Below, piece by piece: positions 1 through 8,172 of a stretch of 45,500 bases of DNA. Below the pieces are notes generated by a model. The model was given only the letters and a program-made list of their open reading frames with translations, did no database searches and was not told the origin of the DNA. Location of the stretch: positions 1 to 45,500 of the forward strand of contig JANMVV010000261.1 in assembly GCA_031392925.1 (NCBI GenBank), written 5' to 3'. The stretch comes from JAGNNV01 sp031392925 (GTDB lineage: Bacteria > Acidobacteriota > Vicinamibacteria > Fen-336 > JAGNNV01). The translations under genes and the position numbers were made by a program. How positions within the stretch are numbered: the stretch's first letter is position 1; the number at the start of each line of letters is the position of its first letter.

Positions 1-1560
1 CTCGAGGATCTGATCCGCTCCGACCGGATGAAGATCTCCCCCGAGACCCGCAAGAACGAAGTGCTGGCCGTGGTCAAGCAGGGCCTGCAGGACTTCTCGA
101 TCTCCCGCGCCCGGGTGAGGTGGGGCATTCCCATTCCCGACGATCCATCGCACGTGTTCTACGTGTGGGTCGAGGCGCTCTCGAACTACATCACCGCCCT
201 CGGCTACGCCGACGACGCGCCGGAGTACCTGAAGTTCTGGGGCAAGGACGCCGAGCGGATGCACATCATCGGCAAGGAGATCATCCGGTTCCATTGTCTC
301 TACTGGCCGGGCCTGCTCATCGCCGCCGGTCTCCATCCCCCTTCGCGGGTCTTCGCTCACGGCTGGATGACCAAGGATGGGAAGAAGCTCTCGAAGAGCA
401 CCGGCAACATCATCGACACGAAGGTGCTGGCGGATCAGTATGGCGTCGACGCGGTGCGCTACTACTTCCTGCGCGAGACGTCGTTCGGCCAGGACTGGGA
501 CTTCTCGGAATCGGGCCTCGCTCAGCGCTACAACTCCGACCTCGCGAATGACTTCGGAAACCTCGTGTCTCGCTCGCTCACCATGATCTCGAAGTACTGC
601 GAGGGGAAGGTCCCGGCGAAGGTCGAGGAAGGGGGGGAGCTGCGGGTCAACGCCGAGAGCGTCTTCGCCTCCTACGAGGCCTTGAATATCTCAGCCGCCC
701 TCACCGAGATCTGGGGCTACATCAGCGACGCGAATCAGTGGATCGTGCAGACCGCACCCTGGAACGCCGCCAAGGACCCCGGCCGCGCGGCTGAATTGAA
801 CGCGTTCCTCTATCGCCTCGCCGAGCGAGTAAGAGTTCTCGCGCTGCTCGCCTCGCCGGTCATCCCGTCGTCAGCGAGCAAGGTCCTCGACATGCTCGGA
901 ATTCCGAAGGACTCCCCCGCGCGCGCCTCCGCCGCATGGGGCCTTCTCGCCCCCGGCCAGCGGCTCGGGCCCATCACTCCCCTCTTCCCCCGCATCGAAC
1001 TCAAGAAGGCGGTTCCCGCCGCCGAGGAGAAGCCGCACGCCGTGAACGCCGAAACAAATCCCCCCGCCACGGCTGCGCCCCCGCCGCTGTCCCCCGCCGC
1101 ACCCGCACCCTCCGGTACCGTTATTGCGAGGCCGGAGGAGAACGTACCGTCATTGCGAGGCCCCATCTCCGTTGACGGCGGGCCGAAGCAACCCCCTCCC
1201 CCCACTACCACCCCCGCGGCCGTCCCCACCGAACCGGAACTCGTCGGCCTAGAAGCCTTCAGCGCCCTCGACCTTCGCGTCGCAAAGGTCACCGCCGCCG
1301 AGAAGATCAAAGGCTCCAAGAAGCTGCTCAAGCTCCAACTCGACATCGGCGGCGTGCCGCGGCAGATCGTGTCGGGGATCGCGGAGGCGTATGAGCCCGA
1401 ACAACTCGTGGGCCGCACCATCATCGTCATCGCGAATCTCAAGCCCGCGAAGCTCATGGGGGTTGAGTCGCATGGGATGTTGCTCGCGGCGACCGTGGAC
1501 GGCAAGGCGGTGCTCGCGGGGTTCGAGAGGGATGTGCCGAGCGGGACGCGGGTGAAGTAG
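1..1560 (+). CDS. metG: Methionyl-tRNA synthetase, C-terminal part (5' end outside window)
   Basis: Charges tRNA-Met with methionine in the cytoplasm. The reading frame is open from base 1, so the N-terminal part of the Rossmann catalytic domain is missing. Visible are the HVFYVWVEAL segment, the GWMTKDGKKLSKS stretch carrying the KMSKS-type ATP loop (KLSKS, near bases 382-400), the helical anticodon-binding domain, and from about base 1246 a C-terminal Trbp111/EMAP-type tRNA-binding OB fold (LDLRVAKV, IVSGIA, NLKPAKLMG). Fusion of this OB domain is common in bacterial MetG. The linker between domains is long and Pro/Ala-rich, and its second half is encoded by an in-frame copy of a dispersed repeat (bases 1115-1219). 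The stop at 1560 is followed by another copy of that repeat. Identification is certain; the effect of the linker is unknown. Confidence 0.97.
   Translation, partial: LEDLIRSDRMKISPETRKNEVLAVVKQGLQDFSISRARVRWGIPIPDDPSHVFYVWVEALSNYITALGYADDAPEYLKFWGKDAERMHIIGKEIIRFHCLYWPGLLIAAGLHPPSRVFAHGWMTKDGKKLSKSTGNIIDTKVLADQYGVDAVRYYFLRETSFGQDWDFSESGLAQRYNSDLANDFGNLVSRSLTMISKYCEGKVPAKVEEGGELRVNAESVFASYEALNISAALTEIWGYISDANQWIVQTAPWNAAKDPGRAAELNAFLYRLAERVRVLALLASPVIPSSASKVLDMLGIPKDSPARASAAWGLLAPGQRLGPITPLFPRIELKKAVPAAEEKPHAVNAETNPPATAAPPPLSPAAPAPSGTVIARPEENVPSLRGPISVDGGPKQPPPPTTTPAAVPTEPELVGLEAFSALDLRVAKVTAAEKIKGSKKLLKLQLDIGGVPRQIVSGIAEAYEPEQLVGRTIIVIANLKPAKLMGVESHGMLLAATVDGKAVLAGFERDVPSGTRVK
1115..1219 (+). 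repeat. Dispersed palindromic repeat, copy inside metG in frame
   Basis: The core GTACCGTCATTGCGAGGCC lies at 1144-1162, with a near copy GTACCGTTATTGCGAGGCC at 1115-1133. GGGCCGAAGCAACCCC follows at 1180-1195 and CCACTACCA at 1202-1210, then CCGCGG. The same words in the same order occur, inverted, just downstream of metG at 1569-1650, and again at 28885-29095. The distance from GTACCGTC to the end of the GAAGCAACCCC block is 52 nt here and 53 nt in the downstream copy. The copy is read through without a stop and encodes roughly 35 residues of the metG interdomain linker. Confidence 0.85.
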
Positions 1561-1568
1561 GGCGTCGG

Positions 1569-1650
1569 CCGCGGGTTGGTAGTGGTTGGACGGGGTTGCT
1601 TCGGCCCACTACGAAACGGCCGGGGGACCTCGCAATGACGGTACTTTCCG
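1569..1650 (-). repeat. Dispersed palindromic repeat between convergent genes
   Basis: This is the inverted counterpart of the metG-internal copy. It contains CGGGTTGGTAGTGG (1572-1585), GGGGTTGCTTCGGCCC (1592-1607) and CCTCGCAATGACGGTAC (1628-1644). It fills almost the whole gap between the metG stop (1560) and the stop of the convergent small gene (1656). The first 14 bases are identical to the stem of the hairpin at 40699-40730. It may serve as a transcription-terminating structure for both genes, but it has no T-tract. Confidence 0.8.
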
Positions 1651-1655
1651 CGGCG

Positions 1656-1922
1656 CTAGCCGCGGCTCGGCGGGGTGCGGTTGGCGCCGAAGTACTTTTC
1701 GCTGCGGTAGCGGAGCCAGACCCTCAGTTCCTGCGGGACCTTCTCGCGATCAGCGGGGCTGAGGGTTTCATACAAGGCCAGGGCCTTTTCGCGCTCGCCG
1801 CGACAGGCGCGGTTGTTATGCGCGTCCCAGTAGCTCCTGGCCACGCGAATCCGCCGGCAAGTCTCCTTGATGAGGAGGGCGCCGGTCAGGGGTCGGTCGG
1901 TTTGTTTCTTCTTCGCCGGCAC
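1656..1922 (-). CDS. Small hypothetical protein, 88 aa
   Basis: I do not recognise the family. The protein starts with a basic Pro/Lys segment (PAKKKQTDRP) followed by what looks like an all-helical domain (KETCRRIRVARSYWDAH, then EKALALYETLSPADREKVP, then WLRYRSEKYFG). The GTG start at 1922 is chosen because a near-perfect Shine-Dalgarno AAAGGAGGT sits 7 nt upstream; an in-frame ATG at 1994 would overlap the divergent gene. It is divergent from the DinB-like gene with only 47 bp between starts, so both probably share a compact promoter region. The last residues abut the repeat element. The strong ribosome-binding site and coherent composition support a real gene. Confidence 0.7.
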   Translation of the reverse strand: MPAKKKQTDRPLTGALLIKETCRRIRVARSYWDAHNNRACRGEREKALALYETLSPADREKVPQELRVWLRYRSEKYFGANRTPPSRG

Positions 1923-1969
1923 GTGGAAGACCTCCTTTACGTAGACTAAATCACCATCAAGGAGATCTC

Positions 1970-2467
1970 GTGAACATCCAGGACCTGAGCACACTTCTCG
2001 ATTACCACTACTGGGCCCGCGATCGGATGCTCAACGCACTCGAGCCGCTGACTCACGAGCAGTTCACGAAGGAGATGGGCTCGAGTTTCACGTCGGTCCA
2101 GGACACCTTAGGGCACGTGTACTCGGCGGAGTGGGCGTGGCACCAGCGCTGGATCGGCCAGTCCCCCGCCTCTCAACTCCCCCGCGAGACCTTCCCCGAT
2201 GTGGCCACGGTGCGCCGGCTCTGGCAGAAGACCGAGGCCGACGTTCGCGGCTTTCTCGAGAGTCTCGGTGAGAACGGCGTCGAGCAGACGTTTCACTACA
2301 AGATGCTGACCGGCGATGCCGGCTCGTCCGTGTTCTGGCACATGCTCCAGCACGTGGTGAACCACGGCAGCTACCACCGCGGCCAGCTCACCACCATGCT
2401 CCGCCAGCTCGGACTGAAAGCACCCGAAAGCATGGACCTGATCCGCTTCTACCGCACTCGCACGTAG
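1970..2467 (+). CDS. DinB-family protein
   Basis: A four-helix-bundle protein of 165 aa in the DinB/YfiT-like superfamily, whose members bind a divalent metal through three histidines and in several cases act as thiol-dependent transferases. The putative ligands are visible: a histidine in the TLGHVYSAEWAWHQRW segment (residues about 45-60) and the characteristic NHGSYHRGQ motif near residue 130. Start is GTG at 1970 with AAGGAG about 6 nt upstream. The substrate cannot be told from sequence. It stands alone, divergent from the 88-aa gene and convergent with the LOR/SDH gene, 24 bp away. Confidence 0.9.
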   Translation: MNIQDLSTLLDYHYWARDRMLNALEPLTHEQFTKEMGSSFTSVQDTLGHVYSAEWAWHQRWIGQSPASQLPRETFPDVATVRRLWQKTEADVRGFLESLGENGVEQTFHYKMLTGDAGSSVFWHMLQHVVNHGSYHRGQLTTMLRQLGLKAPESMDLIRFYRTRT

Positions 2468-2491
2468 CGCCTCCGCCGAGGCAAGGGCGAG

Positions 2492-3712
2492 TCAGGCCGT
2501 CTTGAGCTCGGTCTCCAGACGCTCGAGGAAGTAGCCCACGTCGGTGACCAGGCCGATGGCCTGCATGGTGCCGCGATTGCCGAGCTTGACCGGCACGGAC
2601 TCGGTCATGTCGACGCACACCGTGCGCACGGCCACCGGCAGCAGGTTCCCCACCGCGATGGCATGGAGGGCGGAGGCGAGCATGAGGCAGACGCCGGCAC
2701 CCTCGAGTGCTTTCGCATAGGCCATCTGCGCGTCGCGGATGTCGGTGATGACGTCCTTGAGAGGACCATCGTCGCGGATCGAGCCCGCGAGCACGAAGGG
2801 AATGCCACGCTTCACCGCCTCGAACATAACCCCCGACTTCACCACGCCCTGCTCGATGGCGGGGCGGATGCCGCCCGCGCGGTTCACGGCGTTGATGGCG
2901 AAGAGGTGATTCCGACTGCCCCCCTCCACCGCGCGGCCGCTCATCTGACAGACCCCGAGACTCGTGCCCACGATGGCCTTTTCGAGATCATGCGTCGCGA
3001 AGGCGTTGCCGGAGAGAAGCACATCGACCCAGCCATCGCGAACCAGGCGCCCGAGCGCGCTGTCGCCGCCGGAATGCACGACCGCGGGGCCCGCGACCAC
3101 GACGATCTTCTCGGCGGTGGCGCGCGTGCGCTTCATCTCCCGCGCGGCGCTGGAGATGGCGATGCCCTTGTTGATCTCGGCGGAGATGTCGTTCGACATG
3201 AAGCCGAACATCGAATAGTCGCGGCTGCGCTCGGGTGGCTTCACCCGGATGCCGAGGCCGCGCAGGGCCACGAGTTCGCCCTTCAGCACCAGACGCTGCT
3301 TCACGCAGGTGGGTTGACCCTCGCGCCGAACCAGGGCACAGTCCATCTTCTGACTGGCCACCAGCACCCATCGCCCCTCGATGCGCACCAGGGTGTCAAA
3401 GTTCGTGGTGGCGTAGAAGTCGTCGGGCAGGATGCCGTCCGCCTCCGAGGGCGCCCACATTGCGTCCCCAGTCTGAGTGGCCGCGCCGAAGTAGGACAGG
3501 TGCTGGAGAACCCGGTCGAGACCGGCCGCGTCCTTCGCTTTGACGTCGAGAACGGCGCGGGTGGGGTCGTCGTTGGTGCGGCCGACCTTGAACTCGAGGA
3601 TCTCGAAGGCGCCGCCTTCCTCAACGATGGCGTTGAACGCGCGGCGCAGGACGTCCGAATCGATCAGATGCCCTTCCATGACGACGGTTTCGTGGACCAT
3701 GGGCGCCATCAT
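2492..3712 (-). CDS. LOR/SDH-domain protein (TIGR00300 family), putative ornithine cyclodeaminase
   Basis: The 406-aa protein matches by eye the LOR/SDH bifunctional-enzyme conserved domain family (TIGR00300). From established knowledge, archaeal members and the C-terminal half of the cyanobacterial arginine dihydrolase AgrE/ArgZ use NAD to convert ornithine to proline and ammonia. Here the protein begins directly with the LOR/SDH part and lacks the arginine dihydrolase domain. Conserved-looking stretches are DFYATTNFDTLVR, FGFMSNDISAEINKG, VVAGPAVVHSGG and LLSGNAFATHDLE. The ATG at 3712 overlaps the TGA of the upstream membrane-protein gene (ATGATGG), suggesting translational coupling; a second ATG at 3709 is equally possible. 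Function as ornithine cyclodeaminase is inferred. Confidence 0.82.
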   Translation of the reverse strand: MMAPMVHETVVMEGHLIDSDVLRRAFNAIVEEGGAFEILEFKVGRTNDDPTRAVLDVKAKDAAGLDRVLQHLSYFGAATQTGDAMWAPSEADGILPDDFYATTNFDTLVRIEGRWVLVASQKMDCALVRREGQPTCVKQRLVLKGELVALRGLGIRVKPPERSRDYSMFGFMSNDISAEINKGIAISSAAREMKRTRATAEKIVVVAGPAVVHSGGDSALGRLVRDGWVDVLLSGNAFATHDLEKAIVGTSLGVCQMSGRAVEGGSRNHLFAINAVNRAGGIRPAIEQGVVKSGVMFEAVKRGIPFVLAGSIRDDGPLKDVITDIRDAQMAYAKALEGAGVCLMLASALHAIAVGNLLPVAVRTVCVDMTESVPVKLGNRGTMQAIGLVTDVGYFLERLETELKTA

Positions 3713-4965
3713 GCCTCAAGGGGACGACGGGCGGCTCGCGCGGCGAGCCCGGCCCTCACCACCTGCAGGAGAACTGTGAGCTGCAGAAGGGAGCTCACAA
3801 GCAGGAGCGGGTTCGCGAAGAGGGGGCGTGGATCGAGCACGATGGCCTGCCCGCACAGGCACAGACAGACCGAGCCGGCAGCAGCAAGTCCGCGACGCTC
3901 GCCCTCCGACGCCCGGCGCCACGCGAGGGGCAGAAGAGCCAGGACCGCCGCCACCCCCCACCATCCGAGCGAGAAGAACAGAGCAAGCACCGTGGGAACG
4001 CGGCCGGCGTAGACGGCAAGCAGCTTCACCGGCTCCTCGCGCACCACGTGGAGCATGAAATGTCTCGCCCTTGTCTCGCTCTCGGGATGTTCCATGCTCA
4101 ACGGGGGGCCACCGGCGAAGCGCGCGAGGAACTCGACGACCGCCGGGTCCGAGCCGCGAATCCCCCATGGATTCTCGGAAAATCCGAGGCCGGTGACCAG
4201 GTACCCCCAGGTATTGTGAGAGGTCAGGGCCGCCTTCTCGATCACCCCCGGGGTTCGAGCGCGGACCTCGACCACCCGATTCCACGCCAGCACGAAGGCA
4301 ACGAGCGTCACCAGGAAGGCGAGAAGCGGTTTCCGCCATGCCTTCACACCGGCCGCGGAAGCCAGGGCGGCGCAGACACTGAAGTAGGCGAAGACTGAAC
4401 GCTCGGCGAAGAGCATGCTCCCGAGCACGCCTGCCAGGATCGCGCCCCAAAGGCCTCGGCCGCCTGCCGCGAGGACGGCGATCCCGACAGCCAGTATGAC
4501 CAGCGCCCCGAAGAGCGCCACCGTGTCCACGTTCCGGTAGGACCCGATCGACAACTCGCGCACCAGGAGCGTGCCCGTGAGGGCGAGGCGCAGATTGGAC
4601 TCCGCCGCCCAATAGGTCACGAGAGGACAGGCGACCAGTATGACGAGCACGATCCAGCCGAGGCCCCGCCGGCCCATGTTCCGACCGCGGGTACGGCAAA
4701 TCAGGTCAACGAGCCCGGCGTGGCCGACATCGCCGATCAGGGTGGTCGCAAGGGAGTAAGCCCCGCTTCCGATGGTCGTGACCGCGAACGGCCCGTCGCC
4801 GGCCGCGGTCGCGCAAACCGAGAGCAGGGCCTCCACTCGCGGGGTGAAGGTGGAACCCGGCCACCGTTCACCCGCGTTCTCCAGGGCGAAAGCTCCGGCC
4901 TGCCATCCCAGCACCATCAGGAAGGCGACGAGGCCGAGCACGGTGCTTCGAATGGGGCGGGGCAT
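3709..4965 (-). CDS. Polytopic membrane protein of unknown function
   Basis: About 418 aa with roughly eight hydrophobic segments: one near the N-terminus (residues 8-28), a long polar loop to about residue 100, then segments near 104-122, 148-168, 173-205, 214-230, 315-350, 361-378 and 385-403. The overall plan, with a large extracytoplasmic loop after the first helix and clustered later helices, resembles glycosyltransferase-like membrane proteins, but no diagnostic motif is evident and I do not assign a function. The ATG at 4965 is preceded directly by an in-frame GTG (4968). It lies 14 bp after dcd and its stop overlaps the start of the LOR/SDH gene, so it belongs to that operon. Confidence 0.75.
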   Translation of the reverse strand: MPRPIRSTVLGLVAFLMVLGWQAGAFALENAGERWPGSTFTPRVEALLSVCATAAGDGPFAVTTIGSGAYSLATTLIGDVGHAGLVDLICRTRGRNMGRRGLGWIVLVILVACPLVTYWAAESNLRLALTGTLLVRELSIGSYRNVDTVALFGALVILAVGIAVLAAGGRGLWGAILAGVLGSMLFAERSVFAYFSVCAALASAAGVKAWRKPLLAFLVTLVAFVLAWNRVVEVRARTPGVIEKAALTSHNTWGYLVTGLGFSENPWGIRGSDPAVVEFLARFAGGPPLSMEHPESETRARHFMLHVVREEPVKLLAVYAGRVPTVLALFFSLGWWGVAAVLALLPLAWRRASEGERRGLAAAGSVCLCLCGQAIVLDPRPLFANPLLLVSSLLQLTVLLQVVRAGLAARAARRPLEA

Positions 4966-4978
4966 CACGCGATGGTGA

Positions 4979-5533
4979 TTACATCCGGGGAAGCGTCAGT
5001 CCCTGCTGCGACTGGTACTTGCCTTTGCGATCCGCATAGCTCGTCTCGCACATCTCGTCGCCCTCGAAAAAGAGCACCTGGGCGATGCCCTCCCCCGCGT
5101 AGATCTTCGCGGGGAGCGGTGTGGTGTTCGAGACCTCGAGGGTGACGATGCCCTCCCACTCCGGTTCGAACGGGGTTACGTTCACGATGATGCCGCAGCG
5201 CGCGTAGGTCGACTTCCCCACGCACACGGTGATGACCTCGCGGGGGATCCTGAAGTACTCGATCGTCCGGGCGAGTGCAAAGGAGTTGGGCGGAATGATG
5301 CAGACGTCCGCCTTCACGTCCATGAAGGAGCGGGGATCGAAGTTCTTCGGATCCACGATGGCCGAATGGATGTTGGTGAAGATCTTGAACTCGTCGGCGA
5401 TCCGTATGTCGTAGCCGTACGACGAGAGGCCGTAGGAGATCAGACCTTCCGCCACCTGCTTCTCGGAGAAGGGTTCGATCATCCTGTGCTCTTGGGCCAT
5501 GCGACGGATCCACTTGTCGGATTTGACGGACAT
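4979..5533 (-). CDS. dcd: dCTP deaminase
   Basis: Deaminates dCTP to dUTP, feeding dTMP synthesis. The 184-aa length is typical. The family signature is intact: CVGKSTYARCGIIVN, then VTPFEPEWEGIVTLEVSN, where the glutamate of the TLEVSN segment corresponds to the catalytic base, then PAKIYAGEGIAQVLFF and a GKYQSQQGLTLPRM tail. This is the trimeric Dcd type rather than dUTPase, given the KSTYAR and WEG motifs. The ATG at 5533 has AGGAG a few bases upstream. It lies downstream of ndk by 86 bp, so two nucleotide-metabolism genes are neighbours. Confidence 0.96.
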   Translation of the reverse strand: MSVKSDKWIRRMAQEHRMIEPFSEKQVAEGLISYGLSSYGYDIRIADEFKIFTNIHSAIVDPKNFDPRSFMDVKADVCIIPPNSFALARTIEYFRIPREVITVCVGKSTYARCGIIVNVTPFEPEWEGIVTLEVSNTTPLPAKIYAGEGIAQVLFFEGDEMCETSYADRKGKYQSQQGLTLPRM

Positions 5534-5619
5534 GAATTTCTCCTGATCGGCCCCTAGCGGCCAAAGACTCGCTTGAGCGCGGACTCCTCGGACGCCCTCT
5601 GAGGCGACGCCAGGGCCGC

Positions 5620-6030
5620 TTAGAGCTCGATGCCCGGGAAGAAGTACGAGATCTCGAACGCCGCGGTCTCCGGAGCATCCGAACCGTGGATCGCATTCGC
5701 CTCGATCGAGGCGGCGAAGTCCTTGCGGATGGTTCCGGCGACGGCGTTCGCCGGGTTGGTCGCGCCCATCAGGTCGCGCAGGCCGAGAATCGCCTGGTCA
5801 CGCTCGAGAACCATGGTGATGCACGGACCGGAAGACATGAAGGCCACCAGCTCGCCGAAGAAGGGGCGCGCCTTGTGAACATGGTAGAAGCCCTCGGCTT
5901 CCCTGGTGGTGAGGTTGCGCATGCGCAGACCCACGATGCGGAAGCCCGCCTTCTCAATGCGCGAAAGGATCGCGCCGGCGTTGCCGGCTTTCACCGCGTC
6001 CGGCTTGATGATCGAAAACGTCTTCTCCAT
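5620..6030 (-). CDS. ndk: Nucleoside diphosphate kinase
   Basis: Transfers the gamma phosphate between nucleoside triphosphates and diphosphates through a phosphohistidine. The 136-aa protein has the N-terminal TFSIIKPDAV strand, the nucleotide-binding MGATNPANAVAGTIRKDF segment and the active-site motif NAIHGSD, whose histidine is phosphorylated. It starts at ATG 6030, 21 bp after sucD. The location next to sucCD is functionally sensible, because succinyl-CoA ligase makes ATP or GTP and Ndk equilibrates nucleotide pools; that link is inference. Confidence 0.98.
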   Translation of the reverse strand: MEKTFSIIKPDAVKAGNAGAILSRIEKAGFRIVGLRMRNLTTREAEGFYHVHKARPFFGELVAFMSSGPCITMVLERDQAILGLRDLMGATNPANAVAGTIRKDFAASIEANAIHGSDAPETAAFEISYFFPGIEL

Positions 6031-6051
6031 GTCCTGCCTTTCAGACTTGAA

Positions 6052-6930
6052 TTACTTCTTCTTCCCCAGAACCTTCGCGACCATGGCGCCCATGTCCGCG
6101 GGCGACTTGACCACGTGGATGCCGGCCGCCCGCATGGCCTTCATCTTCTCTTCGGCGGTTCCTTTGCCGCCAGAAATAATCGCGCCCGCGTGGCCCATGC
6201 GGCGGCCTTCGGGTGCGGTCTGTCCGGCGATGAAGCCGATCACCGGCTTCTTCACATACGCCTTGATGTAGGCCGCCGCATCTTCTTCCGCGGACCCGCC
6301 GATCTCGCCGATCATGACGATCGCTCTGGTGGCCTTGTCCTTGTTGAAGAGTTCGAGCGCCATCTTGTGGGTGGTTCCGATGATGGGATCGCCGCCGATG
6401 CCGATGCAGGTCGACTGCCCGATGCCGAGGGCGGTCAGCTGGCCGACCGCTTCATAGGTGAGGGTGCCGCTGCGGCTCACCACCCCCACCGAACCGCTCA
6501 TGTGAATGTGGCCGGGCATGATCCCGATCTTGCACTTCTCCCCCGGCGAAATGATGCCGGGGCAGTTCGGGCCGATGAGCCGGGTCTTCCTGCCCTTGAG
6601 GAACGTGGACGCGCGCATCATGTCGAGGACGGGAACGCCCTCGGTGATGCAGACCGCGAGATCGAGATCGGCGTCCGCCGCCTCCATGATCGCGTCCGCG
6701 GCGCCCGGAGGCGGCACGAAGATCAGCGAGCAATTGGCCCCGGTCTTCCTCACCGCTTCCTGCACGGTGTTGAACATCGGGAAGCCCTCGATGGTGGTCC
6801 CTCCCTTGCCGGGAGTGATGCCGCCCACGATGTTGGTGCCGTATTCGCGGCAGGACATGGCATGGAACGTCCCATGCTTGCCCATGCCCTGGACGACGAC
6901 GCGTGTATTCCGGTCAACGAGAACGCTCAC
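6052..6930 (-). CDS. sucD: Succinyl-CoA ligase, alpha subunit
   Basis: Converts succinyl-CoA to succinate with substrate-level phosphorylation, together with SucC, in the TCA cycle. The 292-aa protein shows the CoA-binding Rossmann segment (VVVQGMGKHGTFH), the phosphohistidine region (RRMGHAGAIISGGKGTAEEKM) and the GIGGDPIIGTTH loop. The start is GTG at 6930, supported by AAAGGAGG 6 nt upstream; the open frame extends further upstream but there it only mirrors sucC. The GTGA overlap with the sucC stop indicates translational coupling, giving equal subunit synthesis. Confidence 0.97.
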   Translation of the reverse strand: MSVLVDRNTRVVVQGMGKHGTFHAMSCREYGTNIVGGITPGKGGTTIEGFPMFNTVQEAVRKTGANCSLIFVPPPGAADAIMEAADADLDLAVCITEGVPVLDMMRASTFLKGRKTRLIGPNCPGIISPGEKCKIGIMPGHIHMSGSVGVVSRSGTLTYEAVGQLTALGIGQSTCIGIGGDPIIGTTHKMALELFNKDKATRAIVMIGEIGGSAEEDAAAYIKAYVKKPVIGFIAGQTAPEGRRMGHAGAIISGGKGTAEEKMKAMRAAGIHVVKSPADMGAMVAKVLGKKK

Positions 6931-8156
6931 TTGCGGCCTCCTTTCGCAAGGCCCTTGGCTTTCGAGACGGGTTTCGCCTTGGCGGGCGCGCCCGAGACGG
7001 AGGCGACCACTTTCTTCGCCGCGACCATCATGTTGTCGGCGGTCTGGAACGCGAGGCCGGAGTTGAGCAGCATCTGCTTGCCGAGTTCTTCCTTGTTGCC
7101 CTTCATGCGCACCACGATGGGAATCTTCACGCCGAGGTCTTTCACCGCGGCGATGACGCCCTCGGCGAGAACGTCGCAACGCAGGATGCCCCCGAAAATG
7201 TTGATGAAGACGGCCTTCACGTCCTTGTCGGCCATGAGGATGCGAAAAGCGTTCTTGATCTGATCGGCGTTGGCGCCGCCGCCCACGTCGAGGAAGTTCG
7301 CGGGCGAACCGCCCGCGAGCTTGATGATGTCCATGGTGGCCATGGCGAGTCCCGCCCCGTTCACCATGCAGCCGACGTTGCCGCCGGGCAGCTTGATGTA
7401 GTTGAGCGAGTGCTTGCTGGCTTCGACCTCGAGCGGCTCCTCTTCATCGAGATCGCGATAGGCGCGCAGGTCGGGATGACGGTCGAGCGCGTTGTCGTCG
7501 AAGTTGATCTTCGCGTCGAGCGCGTACAAAACGCCGTCGGCGGTGAGCATCCACGGATTGATTTCGAGCAGCGACGAGTCGGTCTTTTCGAAGGCCTCGT
7601 AGAGGGCGCGGATGAACTGCACCGCCTGCCCCACCACCGCGTTGGGCAGCCCGAGCCCGAAGGCGATCTGCCGGGCCTGGAAAGCCTGGAAGCCGACCGA
7701 AGGGTCCACATACTGCTTCAGGATCGCCTTGGGATTCTTGGCCGCGGTCTCCTCGATGTCGACGCCGCCCTCGGAAGAGGCCATGACCACGGGACGCTGC
7801 GAGTCCCGATCCATCACCACCGCGAGATACATCTCGCGAGCACCCTCGAGGTTCATACCCTGCTCGATCAGAACCCGCTTGACCAGCCGGCCCTCGGGGC
7901 CGGTCTGGTGCGTGACCAGGGTCATTCCGAGCATTTTCCCGGCGATGTCCTTGACCTCGTCGCGGTTCTTTGCGAGCTTGACCCCGCCGCCCTTGCCGCG
8001 GCCGCCCGCGTGGATCTGCGCCTTCACCACGCACGGATAGCCCAGCCGGTTGCCGATCGACACCGCCTCTTCGGGGGTGAAAGCCGGTTCGCCATCCGGC
8101 ACCTTGACGCCGAACTTTCTAAGGACGGCCTTGCCCTGATATTCGTGGATCTTCAC
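6927..8156 (-). CDS. sucC: Succinyl-CoA ligase, beta subunit
   Basis: The nucleotide-binding, ATP-grasp subunit of the TCA-cycle ligase. N-terminal MKIHEYQGKAVLRKFGV and the AQIHAGGRGKGGGVK nucleotide loop are typical, as are NPWMLTADG and the C-terminal INIFGGILRCDVLAEGV CoA-ligase domain. At 409 aa it is about 20 residues longer than usual; the extra part is a basic tail rich in Ala, Lys and Pro (APAKAKPVSKAKG). The start is GTG at 8156 with AAAGGAG upstream. Only 16 bp separate it from the FKBP gene, so it may be cotranscribed with that lipoprotein gene. Confidence 0.97.
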   Translation of the reverse strand: MKIHEYQGKAVLRKFGVKVPDGEPAFTPEEAVSIGNRLGYPCVVKAQIHAGGRGKGGGVKLAKNRDEVKDIAGKMLGMTLVTHQTGPEGRLVKRVLIEQGMNLEGAREMYLAVVMDRDSQRPVVMASSEGGVDIEETAAKNPKAILKQYVDPSVGFQAFQARQIAFGLGLPNAVVGQAVQFIRALYEAFEKTDSSLLEINPWMLTADGVLYALDAKINFDDNALDRHPDLRAYRDLDEEEPLEVEASKHSLNYIKLPGGNVGCMVNGAGLAMATMDIIKLAGGSPANFLDVGGGANADQIKNAFRILMADKDVKAVFINIFGGILRCDVLAEGVIAAVKDLGVKIPIVVRMKGNKEELGKQMLLNSGLAFQTADNMMVAAKKVVASVSGAPAKAKPVSKAKGLAKGGRK

Positions 8157-8172
8157 GGGGTCTCCTTTACGA

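Noticed and set aside
2663..4012. 449-codon + strand open frame opposite the LOR/SDH and membrane-protein genes
   Set aside because: Antisense shadow with no ribosome-binding site or domain.
5686..7263. Long + strand open frame opposite ndk and sucD
   Set aside because: Shadow of well-supported minus-strand genes; composition is typical of antisense translation.
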